Origin: Methanomassiliicoccaceae archaeon
GTDB lineage: Archaea; Thermoplasmatota; Thermoplasmata; Methanomassiliicoccales; Methanomethylophilaceae
Assembly (NCBI GenBank): GCA_003557905.1
Contig: PWNH01000089.1
Coordinates: 1 to 59,239, forward strand
Reading direction: 5' to 3'
Length of the DNA: 59,239 nucleotides
Shown: positions 32,652 through 41,409 of the stretch, piece after piece
How the letters are laid out: each line of letters starts with the position of its first letter
Position numbering within the stretch: position 1 is the stretch's first letter
Program-made: the position numbers and the translations under genes
The notes under the pieces: generated by a model
The model's database searches: none
Seen by the model: the letters and a program-made list of their open reading frames with translations, nothing else
Told to the model about the DNA's origin: nothing

Positions 32652-35249
32652 TCAGAGCTCTATAGCCACCAAAACATCTCCTACCTGCACGGTCTCGACC
32701 TCGCGGCCGTGCAGCATGAGACTCTTCTCGAGCTCGACGTGCTCTGGACCTATCTCCAGGCCGTCGATGCTCACCTTTCCCTTTGAAAGGGATTCGGCCA
32801 GTGTCTGGGGGTCCATACTCTTGATGGCCTCGACGACCTTCTTCGCGTCCGCCTTGAACTCCGGGCCGATTCGGGAATGTACCGGTTTTGCGGCCACGAC
32901 CCTCTCCTCCAGCTCAGCGGCGGTTACGACACGCAGATCCTTGGCCTTCAGTGTACCCATGACATCAGCCTCATGTCCTATGAGCACGGAAGCCTTCTCA
33001 CCGATGAGTTCCAAAGACGCTATCTCCTGGTTGAGCGGCATCTTGTTGTTGGCCTTCCAGCTGCGGACAGACGAGATGATGTCCCTCATCATCTCACCGA
33101 TCTCCACCGCCTCAGGGTCGAGGGGGTAGGTCTCCGGCCAGGGGCTGATATGGATGCTGCGGTGTCCCTCATGGACCTGGAAATGGGTCTGGAAGGCCTC
33201 CTCGGTCACATGGGGCATGAACGGCGCCAATATCTTGATCAATCCCAGATAGGCGGTGTAGAGGGTGTACCGTACCGCATCGTCATCCCGGTGCTTGACC
33301 ATCTCTATGTAATGGTCCGCGAATTCGTGCCAAGCGAAGTTCTCGATCTCACGCATGGCCTTGTCGAACTGATATGATGCGAACATGCGGTCGACGTTAT
33401 CCGCAGTCTCGCTGAAACGACTCAGGATCCAACGGTCGGCAGCTGGCAGCTCTGCGGGGCGTTGCGGTCTGCTATCTATCTTACGGGCCACAAAATTACC
33501 CATGTTGAATATCTTGTTGATGAGCCTCTTTCCGCGTTTGACATCCTTCTCGCGGAAGGCATGGTCCACCCCCAGGGAGCAGGTGCAGGCGTAATAACGC
33601 ATGGCATCGGCACCGTACTCCTCCAATATCGGCATGGGGTCGATGACGTTGCCCAGCGAGGAGTGCATGGGTGTTCCGTCGGGGGACATGATGAAACCAT
33701 GGACCATTATGTCCTTCCAGGGTATGCTGTCTGTGAGCTGATGCGAACGCAGAAGGGTGTAGAAGGCCCATGTCCGTATGATGTCATGGGACTGCGGACG
33801 CATGGACATCGGGTACAGTTTCTTGAAGAGCTCCTCGTCCCTCTCCCAGAAACAGTTGTACATGGCCGATCCGGAGGAATCCATCCAGGTGTCGAAGACA
33901 TCCTCGCATCCCACCAGCTCCCCGCCGCAATCAGGGCATGAGCTCTGGGGCGGTTCATCCACGGTCGGGTCAACGTAGCACTGGTCCTCCTCAGCCGCGA
34001 CAACATGGCCGCAACCCACGCACTCCCATATGGGGATGGGGGTGGCGAATATGCGCTGTCGCGATATGACCCAATCCCATTCCAGTGAGTCCACCCAGTC
34101 CTTCAGTCTGATCTTCATGAACTCCGGGAACCAATCGACATCATCAGCACGTTTGAGGACCTCCTCCTTGAACTCCAGGGTCTTCAGGAACCATTGGGGC
34201 ACCTGTAGGTACTCGATGGTCTCATGACAACGCCAGCATACGGAGAGGTTCTGGTCCTGTGCTTCCTGGGAATCGAGTTTCCCGTCCGCTCCCAAGTCGG
34301 TGATGACAGCCGAACGGGCCTCTTTCACGGTCATGCCGCTGTAAGGTCCAGCGATATCGGTCATACGCCCTCCCTCGTCGATACCCTTCTCCAATGGGAG
34401 GTTGTACTTCATCACCCATTCCAGGTCCACCTTGTCGCCGATGGTGCATATCATGACCGTCCCGGTTCCGTATTCAGGGTCGACCTTCTCGTCGGCGATG
34501 ACCTTGACCTTCTTACCGTACAGAGGTGTGACCAGCTCCTTGCCCACCAGGTCGGCCTTGGATGCATCCTTGGGATGAACGGCGACGGCCTGACAGGTGC
34601 ATATCAGTTCCGGTCTCGTTGTGGCTATCATCACATGGCGGTCCTCGCCGTCCACGCCGAAGCGTATGTAGTTCAGCTTGGTGACGTTGTCGCGGTACTC
34701 GACCTCAGCGTCGGCAAGAGCGGTCATGCAACGGGGGCACCAATTGACCGGATAGTCCCCTTTGTAGGCCAATCCCATCTTGAGCAGCCTGAGGAATGAT
34801 ATCTGGGTTATCCTGCGGTAATAGGGGGCGTCAGTCTGATAGTAGATGCTAGGGTCCATACTCTGACCCAATATCTCGAAATGGTGCGTCATCTCCTCAA
34901 TGAAGCCGTTGGCGTATTCCGAGCATAAGCGGCGGTACTCGCCCCGGGGGAGGTCGAGTTTGGTGATCCCGTGCTTCTTCTCAACCTTTACCTCCGTGGG
35001 TGTACCGTTGACATCGAAGCAAAGGGGGTAGAAGACGTTGTAACCCTTCATCCGGTGATAGCGGGCGGCGAAATCGATCAGTGAGTAACCGGTCGCATGG
35101 CCGAGATGCAATGAGCCGGAGGTGTAACGGGGAGGATTGTCTATACTGTAAATAGGGCGGTCGGAGTCCTGGTCGAAATGGTGTATCTCCCATTCCTTCC
35201 ATTTCCCCTGCCAATTCCTCTCGGTGGATAGGGAATCATATTGCGACAT
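32652..35249 (-). CDS. valS: valyl-tRNA synthetase with degenerate KMSKS
   Basis: Class I synthetase that charges tRNA-Val. The HIGH motif is HLGH at residues 48-51. An editing domain with CP1-type segments (MIATTRPELICTC), two zinc-like CxxC pairs (CVGCG, CPDCGG) and an anticodon-binding domain with WILSRFSETADNVDRMF follow. I start at ATG 35249 (865 residues); the upstream in-frame extension (49 residues) is meaningless. At the KMSKS position the sequence is TPMHSSLGNVIDP, with M528-H529-S530-S531, so the lysine normally important for transition-state stabilisation is missing. The remainder of the motif context (GNVIDPMPILEEYGADAMRYY) is intact, so the enzyme is probably functional, but see the findings. 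Confidence 0.93.
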   Translation of the reverse strand: MSQYDSLSTERNWQGKWKEWEIHHFDQDSDRPIYSIDNPPRYTSGSLHLGHATGYSLIDFAARYHRMKGYNVFYPLCFDVNGTPTEVKVEKKHGITKLDLPRGEYRRLCSEYANGFIEEMTHHFEILGQSMDPSIYYQTDAPYYRRITQISFLRLLKMGLAYKGDYPVNWCPRCMTALADAEVEYRDNVTKLNYIRFGVDGEDRHVMIATTRPELICTCQAVAVHPKDASKADLVGKELVTPLYGKKVKVIADEKVDPEYGTGTVMICTIGDKVDLEWVMKYNLPLEKGIDEGGRMTDIAGPYSGMTVKEARSAVITDLGADGKLDSQEAQDQNLSVCWRCHETIEYLQVPQWFLKTLEFKEEVLKRADDVDWFPEFMKIRLKDWVDSLEWDWVISRQRIFATPIPIWECVGCGHVVAAEEDQCYVDPTVDEPPQSSCPDCGGELVGCEDVFDTWMDSSGSAMYNCFWERDEELFKKLYPMSMRPQSHDIIRTWAFYTLLRSHQLTDSIPWKDIMVHGFIMSPDGTPMHSSLGNVIDPMPILEEYGADAMRYYACTCSLGVDHAFREKDVKRGKRLINKIFNMGNFVARKIDSRPQRPAELPAADRWILSRFSETADNVDRMFASYQFDKAMREIENFAWHEFADHYIEMVKHRDDDAVRYTLYTAYLGLIKILAPFMPHVTEEAFQTHFQVHEGHRSIHISPWPETYPLDPEAVEIGEMMRDIISSVRSWKANNKMPLNQEIASLELIGEKASVLIGHEADVMGTLKAKDLRVVTAAELEERVVAAKPVHSRIGPEFKADAKKVVEAIKSMDPQTLAESLSKGKVSIDGLEIGPEHVELEKSLMLHGREVETVQVGDVLVAIEL

Positions 35250-35293
35250 GACATCGTGGAGAATATAAAAAAGATTAAAAAAGGTTGTGAGGG

Positions 35294-36475
35294 TCAGCGT
35301 GTCCGCTTGCGGTGGTCTATCCGCTGTTCCTTGGTGTCGTTCACCATGCCCATGAGCTTCTTCATCAGCTCCTCGGTGGTGCGGACCAGGTCCCAATCGA
35401 CAGCCTTGGCGCTGAACAGCTTACCCCCGGCGGTGAGACGGCCCGCGAGGCTGTACTTTGCCGATGAACCCTCGGAGTTGTACTTCGAAACATGCATGAC
35501 GAAGGTCTGGGGCTGGTAGATCCTGGCAATCTTCGCCAGCTCGTTCCCTATCTCCTTGTCCAGGGCGGGCATGAAGTAACGGTCCTCGTCCTCCAGGCCA
35601 GTTATCTGCACGAAGACGACATCCCTCTCACGGCAGGCGGCCATCAGCTCGATTATGTCGTAGCGGGTGATGATGCCCACGAGCCTACCTTCCTCCACGA
35701 CCGGCAATGTAGATATGTCGTTATCGGCCATCAGGGTGGCGGCCTTCCCGAGGTCGTCCTCCCATCCTATCGTCATGGGGTTCTCAACACACAGGGACTC
35801 CACCTTTAGTTCGACAGGCGTCTTGATGCCTGTCAACTCACCGACCGTCTGGCGGTTCTTCTCGCGGTAGTTGTAGTCGATGACCTCCCTCATGCCGATA
35901 ATGCCGAAGACCCCATCGTTCTCGTCGAGAACAGGGATGGTCCTGATGTCAAGACGCCTCATGATGTCCATGGCGTCCTCCAGCTTGTCACCGGGATATA
36001 CAGCGTCAACGACGTTGCTCATTATCTCCCAGACCTTGATCTCCTTGAGCTGGCGAATCGTCGCCACCCACTTGACCAGATCAGCCCGGGAAATGATGCC
36101 GATGACGCGGTTGCCCTTGACGACCGGAAGTTGCCGGGCGTTGCTGGACATCATGTGCTCCGCAACCTCCGTCAGCGGTGTGCTGAGTTCAATGGTCGGG
36201 ACGCTTGTCATCAACGTCTTGGCCTTGGTCTCCAATGAGAGGCTCTTCCTCTTCATCACATTCCCGTAGGAGACCATCCCCAGGAACTTCCCCCCGTCAA
36301 TCACGGGTATCTCGTGGAGCTTCGAAGCGCGCATGATCGACAGGATGTCGACCAATTCATCTTCGGGCTTAACCGCCTCGAAGTTCCCATCCATGTTCTC
36401 TTCAACCGTCTTGGAGTCGATCTGCGAGCGCAGAATCGACAGTTGCTTAAGGTCCTCTAGATCCATGGCTCCCAT
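35294..36475 (-). CDS. four-CBS protein with HPF/RaiA-like C-terminal domain
   Basis: A 393-residue protein. Four CBS repeats lie at roughly 26-80, 86-140, 148-205 and 228-285; they usually bind adenine nucleotides or S-adenosylmethionine in pairs. The last 100 residues (from about 290) include YSLAGRLTAGGKLFSAKAVDWDLVRTTEELM, cut here to its key part AVDWDLVRTTEELM, which recalls the two-helix end of the ribosome hibernation factor HPF/RaiA. The resemblance is by eye only. The ATG 36475 has AGGTG eight bases upstream. The gene lies 45 bases upstream of valS start on the same strand, so a translation-linked role is plausible. Confidence 0.75.
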   Translation of the reverse strand: MGAMDLEDLKQLSILRSQIDSKTVEENMDGNFEAVKPEDELVDILSIMRASKLHEIPVIDGGKFLGMVSYGNVMKRKSLSLETKAKTLMTSVPTIELSTPLTEVAEHMMSSNARQLPVVKGNRVIGIISRADLVKWVATIRQLKEIKVWEIMSNVVDAVYPGDKLEDAMDIMRRLDIRTIPVLDENDGVFGIIGMREVIDYNYREKNRQTVGELTGIKTPVELKVESLCVENPMTIGWEDDLGKAATLMADNDISTLPVVEEGRLVGIITRYDIIELMAACRERDVVFVQITGLEDEDRYFMPALDKEIGNELAKIARIYQPQTFVMHVSKYNSEGSSAKYSLAGRLTAGGKLFSAKAVDWDLVRTTEELMKKLMGMVNDTKEQRIDHRKRTR

Positions 36476-36686
36476 CTGATAACACCTTTCTAATTACTAT
36501 TCATCGTACAGGTTCTTAACGGTAATGGGTGAAACGGGCCGATGAGCCGTAACACATGACCGCCATAGGACAATCTTATGAAACGACTGTTTTTCCAGCC
36601 GTTCCTCGAACAGTCCTACGAAGGGTTTATGTACCTTATCGAATGAGCGATTCAATAAATAAATCATGATATTCGTATTGAAACGG

Positions 36687-38384
36687 TCAAAGAGATGCGA
36701 AATCCACACCTTTGATGAGTTTTTGCACAACATCGATGATATCGTCTATCGGAATCCTCCGTTGTTCGGAACTGTCGCGGTCACGGATGGTGACCGTGTC
36801 CTTCAAACCCCTGTCGTCCTCTAAGGTCTCATAATCAACCGTGACACACCAGGGGGTGCCGACCTCGTCCATGCGTGCATACCGTTTACCGATCGAACCC
36901 GAGTCATCGTAGTAGGCGTCGATGCCGGCATCGTTCAGCGTACGGAATAACTCCCGCGCCTTAGTGTCCAGTCCGTCACGTGTCATCAATGGGAAGACGC
37001 CCACCTTGATCGGGGCGACCTCCGGCCTCAATGACAGCACTGTGTATTCATCGTCACGTCTGTACGCATGCTCCAATATGGTGTAGAATATCCGGTCAAG
37101 CCCATGGGATGGTTCGATGACATGAGGAACGACCTTCTCACCCGAGACCTTCTCGTTGATCGTCACAGCCTCGAAGAGGTTGTCCGTGATATCGAGTGTG
37201 CGACCATTGAAATCCACCTTGAGCACGCTGTTCTCGATATCCGCGGGAGTCCGTTCCTCTATAAGGCGGGCTATCTCCTTGGCATCGCCTTTGAACAGGG
37301 GTCCGAGTTCACGGTACTTGGCCTTGATGGCCTCCCGCTCGACCTCCTTGGGCTCATCGAAACGCTTGAAATGACTCATCTCCTGCTTAGACCATTTGGC
37401 ATGCTGGGTTAGGTCCCAGCATCCCCGGTCCGCAATACCGACTATCTCCGTCCAACCATATGACAGGAGGACCTCTGCGTCCCAACAGTCCATGGCATAA
37501 TGGGCCATCTCGTCACGGAGGTGCTGCCGGAACCGCAGTCTTTCGCCATCCACTCCCAGTCTCGTCAACAGGTCCTTGGTGAACCAGATGAAATAGGCCA
37601 GGACCTCGTTGGCTATTATACCTCCGGAAACCGCCTCATCCACAGTGATGGAACGTTCCCGCCCGTCCTCAGGCACCAAGCGCAACATCTCATCCCTGAT
37701 GGCAGGATAACGGACCCATCCCTTGTCCTCGGGATCAACGAACAGTTCAACCTCCATCATGTTGAACTCCCTGAGTCTGATTATCCCCTGTCGCGGGGAT
37801 ATCTCATTGCGGTATCCGCGTCCGTGCTGGATCACTCCCAAGGGGAGCTTCTCGCGGTTGTAGCGGTAAAGATGGGGGAAGTTGACGAATATCCCTTGCG
37901 CCGTCTCGGGACGAAGATAGCCGACCCGTGATGACCCCGGACCGATGGTGGTCTTGAACATCAGATTGAACTCCTCGACCTCGCCGAGTTCACCATCGCA
38001 GTCCGGACACAGTACGCCGTTCTCCACGAACAGTGATTTCAAACCTTCAGCGTCAAGCGTGTCAGGGTTGGGATGGAGGTCACCGACCAGATGGTCAGCG
38101 CGGAATGGTTCCTTGCAACCTTGGCAGTAGACGACGAAGTCCGAGAACTCGTCGATGTGCCCGGATGCTTTGAAGACCGGCTCAGGGTTCACCGTTTCGG
38201 AGTCTATCTCCACGAAGCCCTCGCCTCTCTTGTAGGCGTCGCGCCACATCGAGATGATGTTGTCCTTGAGCACGGTGCCCAATGGGCCGTAGTCGTACAT
38301 ACCGGCCACTCCGCCGTAGATCTCGAAGGAGGGCCAGATGAAGCCACGTCTCTTACACAGTGAAAGGAGTTCACCTGCATTCAT
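36687..38384 (-). CDS. glyS: glycyl-tRNA synthetase
   Basis: Class II synthetase of the homodimer type found in archaea and eukaryotes, charging tRNA-Gly. Motif 1 region FIWPSFEIYGGVAGMYDYGPLG, cut to its core EIYGGVAGMYDYGPLG, is at the N-terminus; motif 2 is QHGRGYRNEISPRQG and RLREFNMMEVELF follows. Motif 3 is in PSHGLDRIFYTILEHAYRR. A zinc knuckle with CQGC and CPDC lies between. The length (565 residues) is usual. I choose ATG 38384; a TTG at 38402 overlaps the stop of the upstream CBS gene and is also possible. Upstream genes on the same strand are the CBS protein, uspA and an amidohydrolase. Confidence 0.95.
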   Translation of the reverse strand: MNAGELLSLCKRRGFIWPSFEIYGGVAGMYDYGPLGTVLKDNIISMWRDAYKRGEGFVEIDSETVNPEPVFKASGHIDEFSDFVVYCQGCKEPFRADHLVGDLHPNPDTLDAEGLKSLFVENGVLCPDCDGELGEVEEFNLMFKTTIGPGSSRVGYLRPETAQGIFVNFPHLYRYNREKLPLGVIQHGRGYRNEISPRQGIIRLREFNMMEVELFVDPEDKGWVRYPAIRDEMLRLVPEDGRERSITVDEAVSGGIIANEVLAYFIWFTKDLLTRLGVDGERLRFRQHLRDEMAHYAMDCWDAEVLLSYGWTEIVGIADRGCWDLTQHAKWSKQEMSHFKRFDEPKEVEREAIKAKYRELGPLFKGDAKEIARLIEERTPADIENSVLKVDFNGRTLDITDNLFEAVTINEKVSGEKVVPHVIEPSHGLDRIFYTILEHAYRRDDEYTVLSLRPEVAPIKVGVFPLMTRDGLDTKARELFRTLNDAGIDAYYDDSGSIGKRYARMDEVGTPWCVTVDYETLEDDRGLKDTVTIRDRDSSEQRRIPIDDIIDVVQKLIKGVDFASL

Positions 38385-38398
38385 CTGTAAGGCCCCGT

Positions 38399-39247
38399 TC
38401 AATCCATCAGAAGGGCGTTTATGACATCAAGGTCATAGATCATGCCCAGTAACCGGTCCTTGTTGTCGCGGATGGGGAGCTGACCGAAGTCGTTCCTCTT
38501 CATTATGCCCGCAGCTTCCGAGACCGAACTCTTCTTGAACAACGTCGACGGATCCTTGACCATAAGGTCGCGGACGAACGCATCCGGCAGGTCCACCTTG
38601 GAGACCTCGTAGAAGAGGGGCATGACGTTCCTCAGGCCCTCCCACGACCATTCGTCCTCGTCAGGCCCTATGCCCAGTTCGGATTTTGCGACCTTGTCCT
38701 TTATCAGAGCCTTGTTGAAAAGATCCCTGTCGGTGATGAGGCCTACGATGTCCCCGTTGGAGTTCAAGACCGGTAAAGCATTCATATTGGTGAGGCGGAA
38801 GACCGTCTGAACGTATTTCAGGGGGTCCCCCTCCCAAAGTGGCACACAGGTCTTTCTTATGAGATTCTCCACCGGAATCTGCAGATTCCTTTTTTTGACC
38901 TCTTTGAGAAGGTCGGTGGGTGTGACTATGCCAACCAACATACCGTCGTCAACCACCGGCAGACGGTGGATGTTGTTATCCACCAGGATGCGGGCGGCCT
39001 CCTCGATTTCGGCATCGGGTCCGATGACCAGGACGTCCTTCTTCATCAGAAGGGACAATTGGTCCTCTTCGGGGTTATTGTAGATGTCCTTACGGGATAT
39101 TATCCCTGCCAGGCGCCCATCGCTAGCCCTGACCACTGGCATTCCGGTTAGGTTGTGCTTGACCATCATGGTCAAGACCTCGCTTCGGCTGCCTGGTACG
39201 ATGGCGACAATTGGGTTACTGACCATCACATCAGAGACTTTTGTCAT
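38399..39247 (-). CDS. four-CBS domain protein
   Basis: A 282-residue protein built almost only of CBS repeats, near residues 5-55, 67-118, 128-180 and 222-280. CBS tandem pairs sense adenine nucleotides or SAM and usually regulate a partner protein; no partner domain is fused here. It begins one base before the uspA stop (TAATG), so it is translationally coupled to uspA, and it ends 15 bases before the glyS ATG. Confidence 0.85.
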   Translation of the reverse strand: MTKVSDVMVSNPIVAIVPGSRSEVLTMMVKHNLTGMPVVRASDGRLAGIISRKDIYNNPEEDQLSLLMKKDVLVIGPDAEIEEAARILVDNNIHRLPVVDDGMLVGIVTPTDLLKEVKKRNLQIPVENLIRKTCVPLWEGDPLKYVQTVFRLTNMNALPVLNSNGDIVGLITDRDLFNKALIKDKVAKSELGIGPDEDEWSWEGLRNVMPLFYEVSKVDLPDAFVRDLMVKDPSTLFKKSSVSEAAGIMKRNDFGQLPIRDNKDRLLGMIYDLDVINALLMD

Positions 39248-39696
39248 TAAGCCGCATCCTCCTTGGCTCTGACCACCATAACTGGACAGGATGCGTGGCG
39301 GACAACCTTCTCCGCCACACTGCCCATCATAAGCTTGGAGAGGCCCCCTCTTCCCAGGGTCCCCATCACTATGAGGTCGAAGTCCTTGGATGCATCGATG
39401 ATCTTCTTGACCGGGGATCCCTCATCGATTTTCATTTCGACTTCGACCCCCATCTCTTCTCCCATTCTCTTGACGTAGTCCACAGCTTCCTTGCCCTCGT
39501 CCTCTAGCAGAGAGTATATGCTCAAGGTGGTGGCGTCCATAGGCACGTTTACGAACGCGGTCTGATCTAGGATGTAGTAAGCGCTGACCTTGGCGTCCAG
39601 GGCCTTGGCCAGCATCAGACCCTTCTTGACGGCCTGTTTGGTGTATTCGCTACCGTCGGTGGGTATCATAATTTTCTTGAATGCCATTTTGCCCAT
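39247..39696 (-). CDS. universal stress protein, UspA family
   Basis: A 149-residue alpha/beta protein of the UspA family. N-terminal KKIMIPTDGSEYTKQA is typical, and the ATP-binding loop is GTLGRGGLSKLMMGSVAEKVVRHASCPVMVV (core GTLGRGGLSKLMMGSVAEK). Family members bind ATP or dimerise around nucleotide and are induced by stress. It follows the amidohydrolase by seven bases, and a GAGGAGGAG stretch overlaps the region just before the ATG. A second ATG at 39687 with the same motif at better distance is an alternative start. Confidence 0.92.
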   Translation of the reverse strand: MGKMAFKKIMIPTDGSEYTKQAVKKGLMLAKALDAKVSAYYILDQTAFVNVPMDATTLSIYSLLEDEGKEAVDYVKRMGEEMGVEVEMKIDEGSPVKKIIDASKDFDLIVMGTLGRGGLSKLMMGSVAEKVVRHASCPVMVVRAKEDAA

Positions 39697-39703
39697 CTCC
39701 TCC

Positions 39704-40747
39704 TCATCTTATGCAGACCATGCCCATACCGTTGCCAGAACGGAACAGCAGATCGCATGCCGGTTCGGTTCCCCGGCCCTTATAGACCACCAAGTTGGCG
39801 GCCCTTCCTTCAGTGAACGGTAACTCCGCATCAAGATTTAATAGCTTTCTCGATGAAATGAATGCGGCATCAATCGCCAGACGAGCATCGGAACCTTGGG
39901 ACCTCAGCAGTCTGGCCATCATCTCCATTTCTGCCCTCATGTCCCCATCGGCGTTCATGAAGTTATCGGTCCCGATGCACAGCTCCATACCCGCTTCGAT
40001 CATCCGGGACAACGGAGGGGTCTTGCCCATGAACAGGTTGCTCCGGGGACAGATCACGGTTGGAACCCCCTCTTCACCGACACGGCGCATGTCCACATCC
40101 GTGGCCTCGCACATGTGGACGATGAAAGAGGGCTCCAAGGATAGTATCCTATCTATGTCCTCCCTCCTTCCCTCCGATGCATGCATGGCGAAGGGCACCT
40201 TCTCGCGATGGAGGTGGTCAGCCAACGCATCCAGTTCGGACCTCTCCCAGTCTGAAATGGATGAAATGCCGATTCCATGGGCGATATCGATTATCGAGGA
40301 GACCTCCTCCTCATCGTAGCGGAGGTCCGAAGGCCTCCCCATGATCGTGGCGTGGGGCGGTGGCGACAATCCCGCCAATGCCTCCGTACCCATGATACCG
40401 CCCTCGCGGAAATCTATGAAATGTGAGGTACCGGTGTCCAGCATCATACCTGTCGCGCTAAGGATTGACGATCTCAGCATGTCGCCAGACATCGCGGCGA
40501 GCGCCCGGTGCTTCAAACCATCCGGTGGTGCCACCAGTTCCTCGAGGCTGAGACCGAGGTCCAATGAGACGGCGGCATCACCGACATGAGTGTGACAATT
40601 GACGTAAGAGGGTACAACAATACCCTCAATCGCCGGACGTTCGGGAGATCTGCCGGATCCGGTCTCCACTATGATGCCCCTATCGATGCCCAGGTACCCC
40701 TCTTCGAACGTGGAACCTCTGAGAATCTGACCGGCGATGTATATCAC
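39704..40747 (-). CDS. amidohydrolase, adenosine/cytosine deaminase-like
   Basis: A 347-residue metal-dependent hydrolase of the amidohydrolase superfamily. The visible ligands are HTH in VNCHTHVGD, HASE, a histidine in VHMCEATD, and GTDN. This pattern is seen in the SAH/MTA deaminase and chlorohydrolase-like branch, for which nucleoside or base deamination is common, but the substrate is not decided. I choose GTG 40747; a TATA-like ATATATATAATCG read on the minus strand near 40770-40779 is about 25 bases upstream, and a GTG at 40762 would lie inside the promoter. The gene heads the amidohydrolase-uspA-CBS-glyS row. Confidence 0.85.
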   Translation of the reverse strand: MIYIAGQILRGSTFEEGYLGIDRGIIVETGSGRSPERPAIEGIVVPSYVNCHTHVGDAAVSLDLGLSLEELVAPPDGLKHRALAAMSGDMLRSSILSATGMMLDTGTSHFIDFREGGIMGTEALAGLSPPPHATIMGRPSDLRYDEEEVSSIIDIAHGIGISSISDWERSELDALADHLHREKVPFAMHASEGRREDIDRILSLEPSFIVHMCEATDVDMRRVGEEGVPTVICPRSNLFMGKTPPLSRMIEAGMELCIGTDNFMNADGDMRAEMEMMARLLRSQGSDARLAIDAAFISSRKLLNLDAELPFTEGRAANLVVYKGRGTEPACDLLFRSGNGMGMVCIR

Positions 40748-40838
40748 ATAAAAACATATCACTTACGATTATATATATGGTACCAGTCACTAAAAACCAA
40801 GGAAAAGGTTTATGTCCCCCGTTCCAAATATTCGCAAC
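40748..40838. promoter_or_regulatory. divergent promoter region
   Basis: TTATATATATGG at 40769-40780 serves the amidohydrolase on the minus strand. On the plus strand GGTTTATGTCC near 40807-40817 is a TATA-like element about 27 bases before the ATG at 40839, so that gene may be leaderless. Confidence 0.4.
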
Positions 40839-41120
40839 ATGGAACGGGATGAGAGGCTATACCAGTTGGCCATCAAACGTGTGGAGGAGAAGAGGAGCTT
40901 CTTCATACATCTTGCAGCATACATTCTTGTCAATGGACTGTTCTGGACTGTCTATTTCTGGAACGGCGGCGGTGGATTCCCCTGGCCCGCATTCATATCC
41001 TTCTTTTGGGGAATAGGTTTGGCAGCCCACTTCATCGAGGCGTTCTTCGCCGTCGATGAGTACGACAAGTCCGTAGACAAGGAATACAAAAGGATGCTGG
41101 ATAGGAAGAACGGTCGCTGA
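40839..41120 (+). CDS. small 2TM-domain membrane protein
   Basis: A 93-residue protein with an amphipathic charged N-terminus (MERDERLYQLAIKRVEEKRS), two hydrophobic segments (about 22-40 and 48-65) with a glycine-rich loop carrying FPWPAF, and a charged tail with KEYKRMLDRK. This fits the 2TM domain family found in bacteria and archaea, in which it often precedes histidine kinases. No function is known. A downstream ferredoxin gene follows after 47 bases. Confidence 0.8.
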   Translation: MERDERLYQLAIKRVEEKRSFFIHLAAYILVNGLFWTVYFWNGGGGFPWPAFISFFWGIGLAAHFIEAFFAVDEYDKSVDKEYKRMLDRKNGR

Positions 41121-41167
41121 GAAAACGTTAAAATATCATTACTAGGTTTAACCGCTGAGGTTTCAAA

Positions 41168-41335
41168 ATGGTAGTTAAGATAATAGAGGAAGAGTGCGTC
41201 GCCTGCGGCGCCTGCGCCGATGTCTGCCCAGAGGACGCCATAACCGTTGATGATGTCGCTGTTGTCGATGCTGACAAATGCATCGACTGCCTAGCCTGCA
41301 TCGACGAGTGCCCCTCTGACGCTATCACCGAGTGA
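41168..41335 (+). CDS. 2[4Fe-4S] ferredoxin
   Basis: A 55-residue clostridial-type ferredoxin. The two cluster motifs are CVACGACADVCP (C10, C13, C16, C20) and CIDCLACIDECP (C38, C41, C44, C48), each with CxxCxxCxxxCP spacing. It transfers electrons at low potential between oxidoreductases in the cytoplasm. A TTAAAATATC sequence near 41127-41136 is a TATA-like promoter. The flavoprotein encoded convergently at 41410-42345 belongs to a family that reduces ferredoxin, so the two may form a pair. Confidence 0.95.
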   Translation: MVVKIIEEECVACGACADVCPEDAITVDDVAVVDADKCIDCLACIDECPSDAITE

Positions 41336-41409
41336 TCACGTCGCAGAAAACCACTTAAAAACCCCTCTTTTCACAATTTTTCAAAACATTGCGATCAAGG
41401 GTCGCAGAT

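Noticed and set aside
34224-34799. 191-residue plus-strand frame inside valS
   Set aside because: Antisense to a confidently assigned gene, without motifs.
36497-36733. 78-residue minus-strand frame between the CBS protein and glyS
   Set aside because: It overlaps the glyS 3' end on the same strand in another frame and shows no ribosome binding site or family. The 211-base gap 36476-36686 holds nothing I can name.
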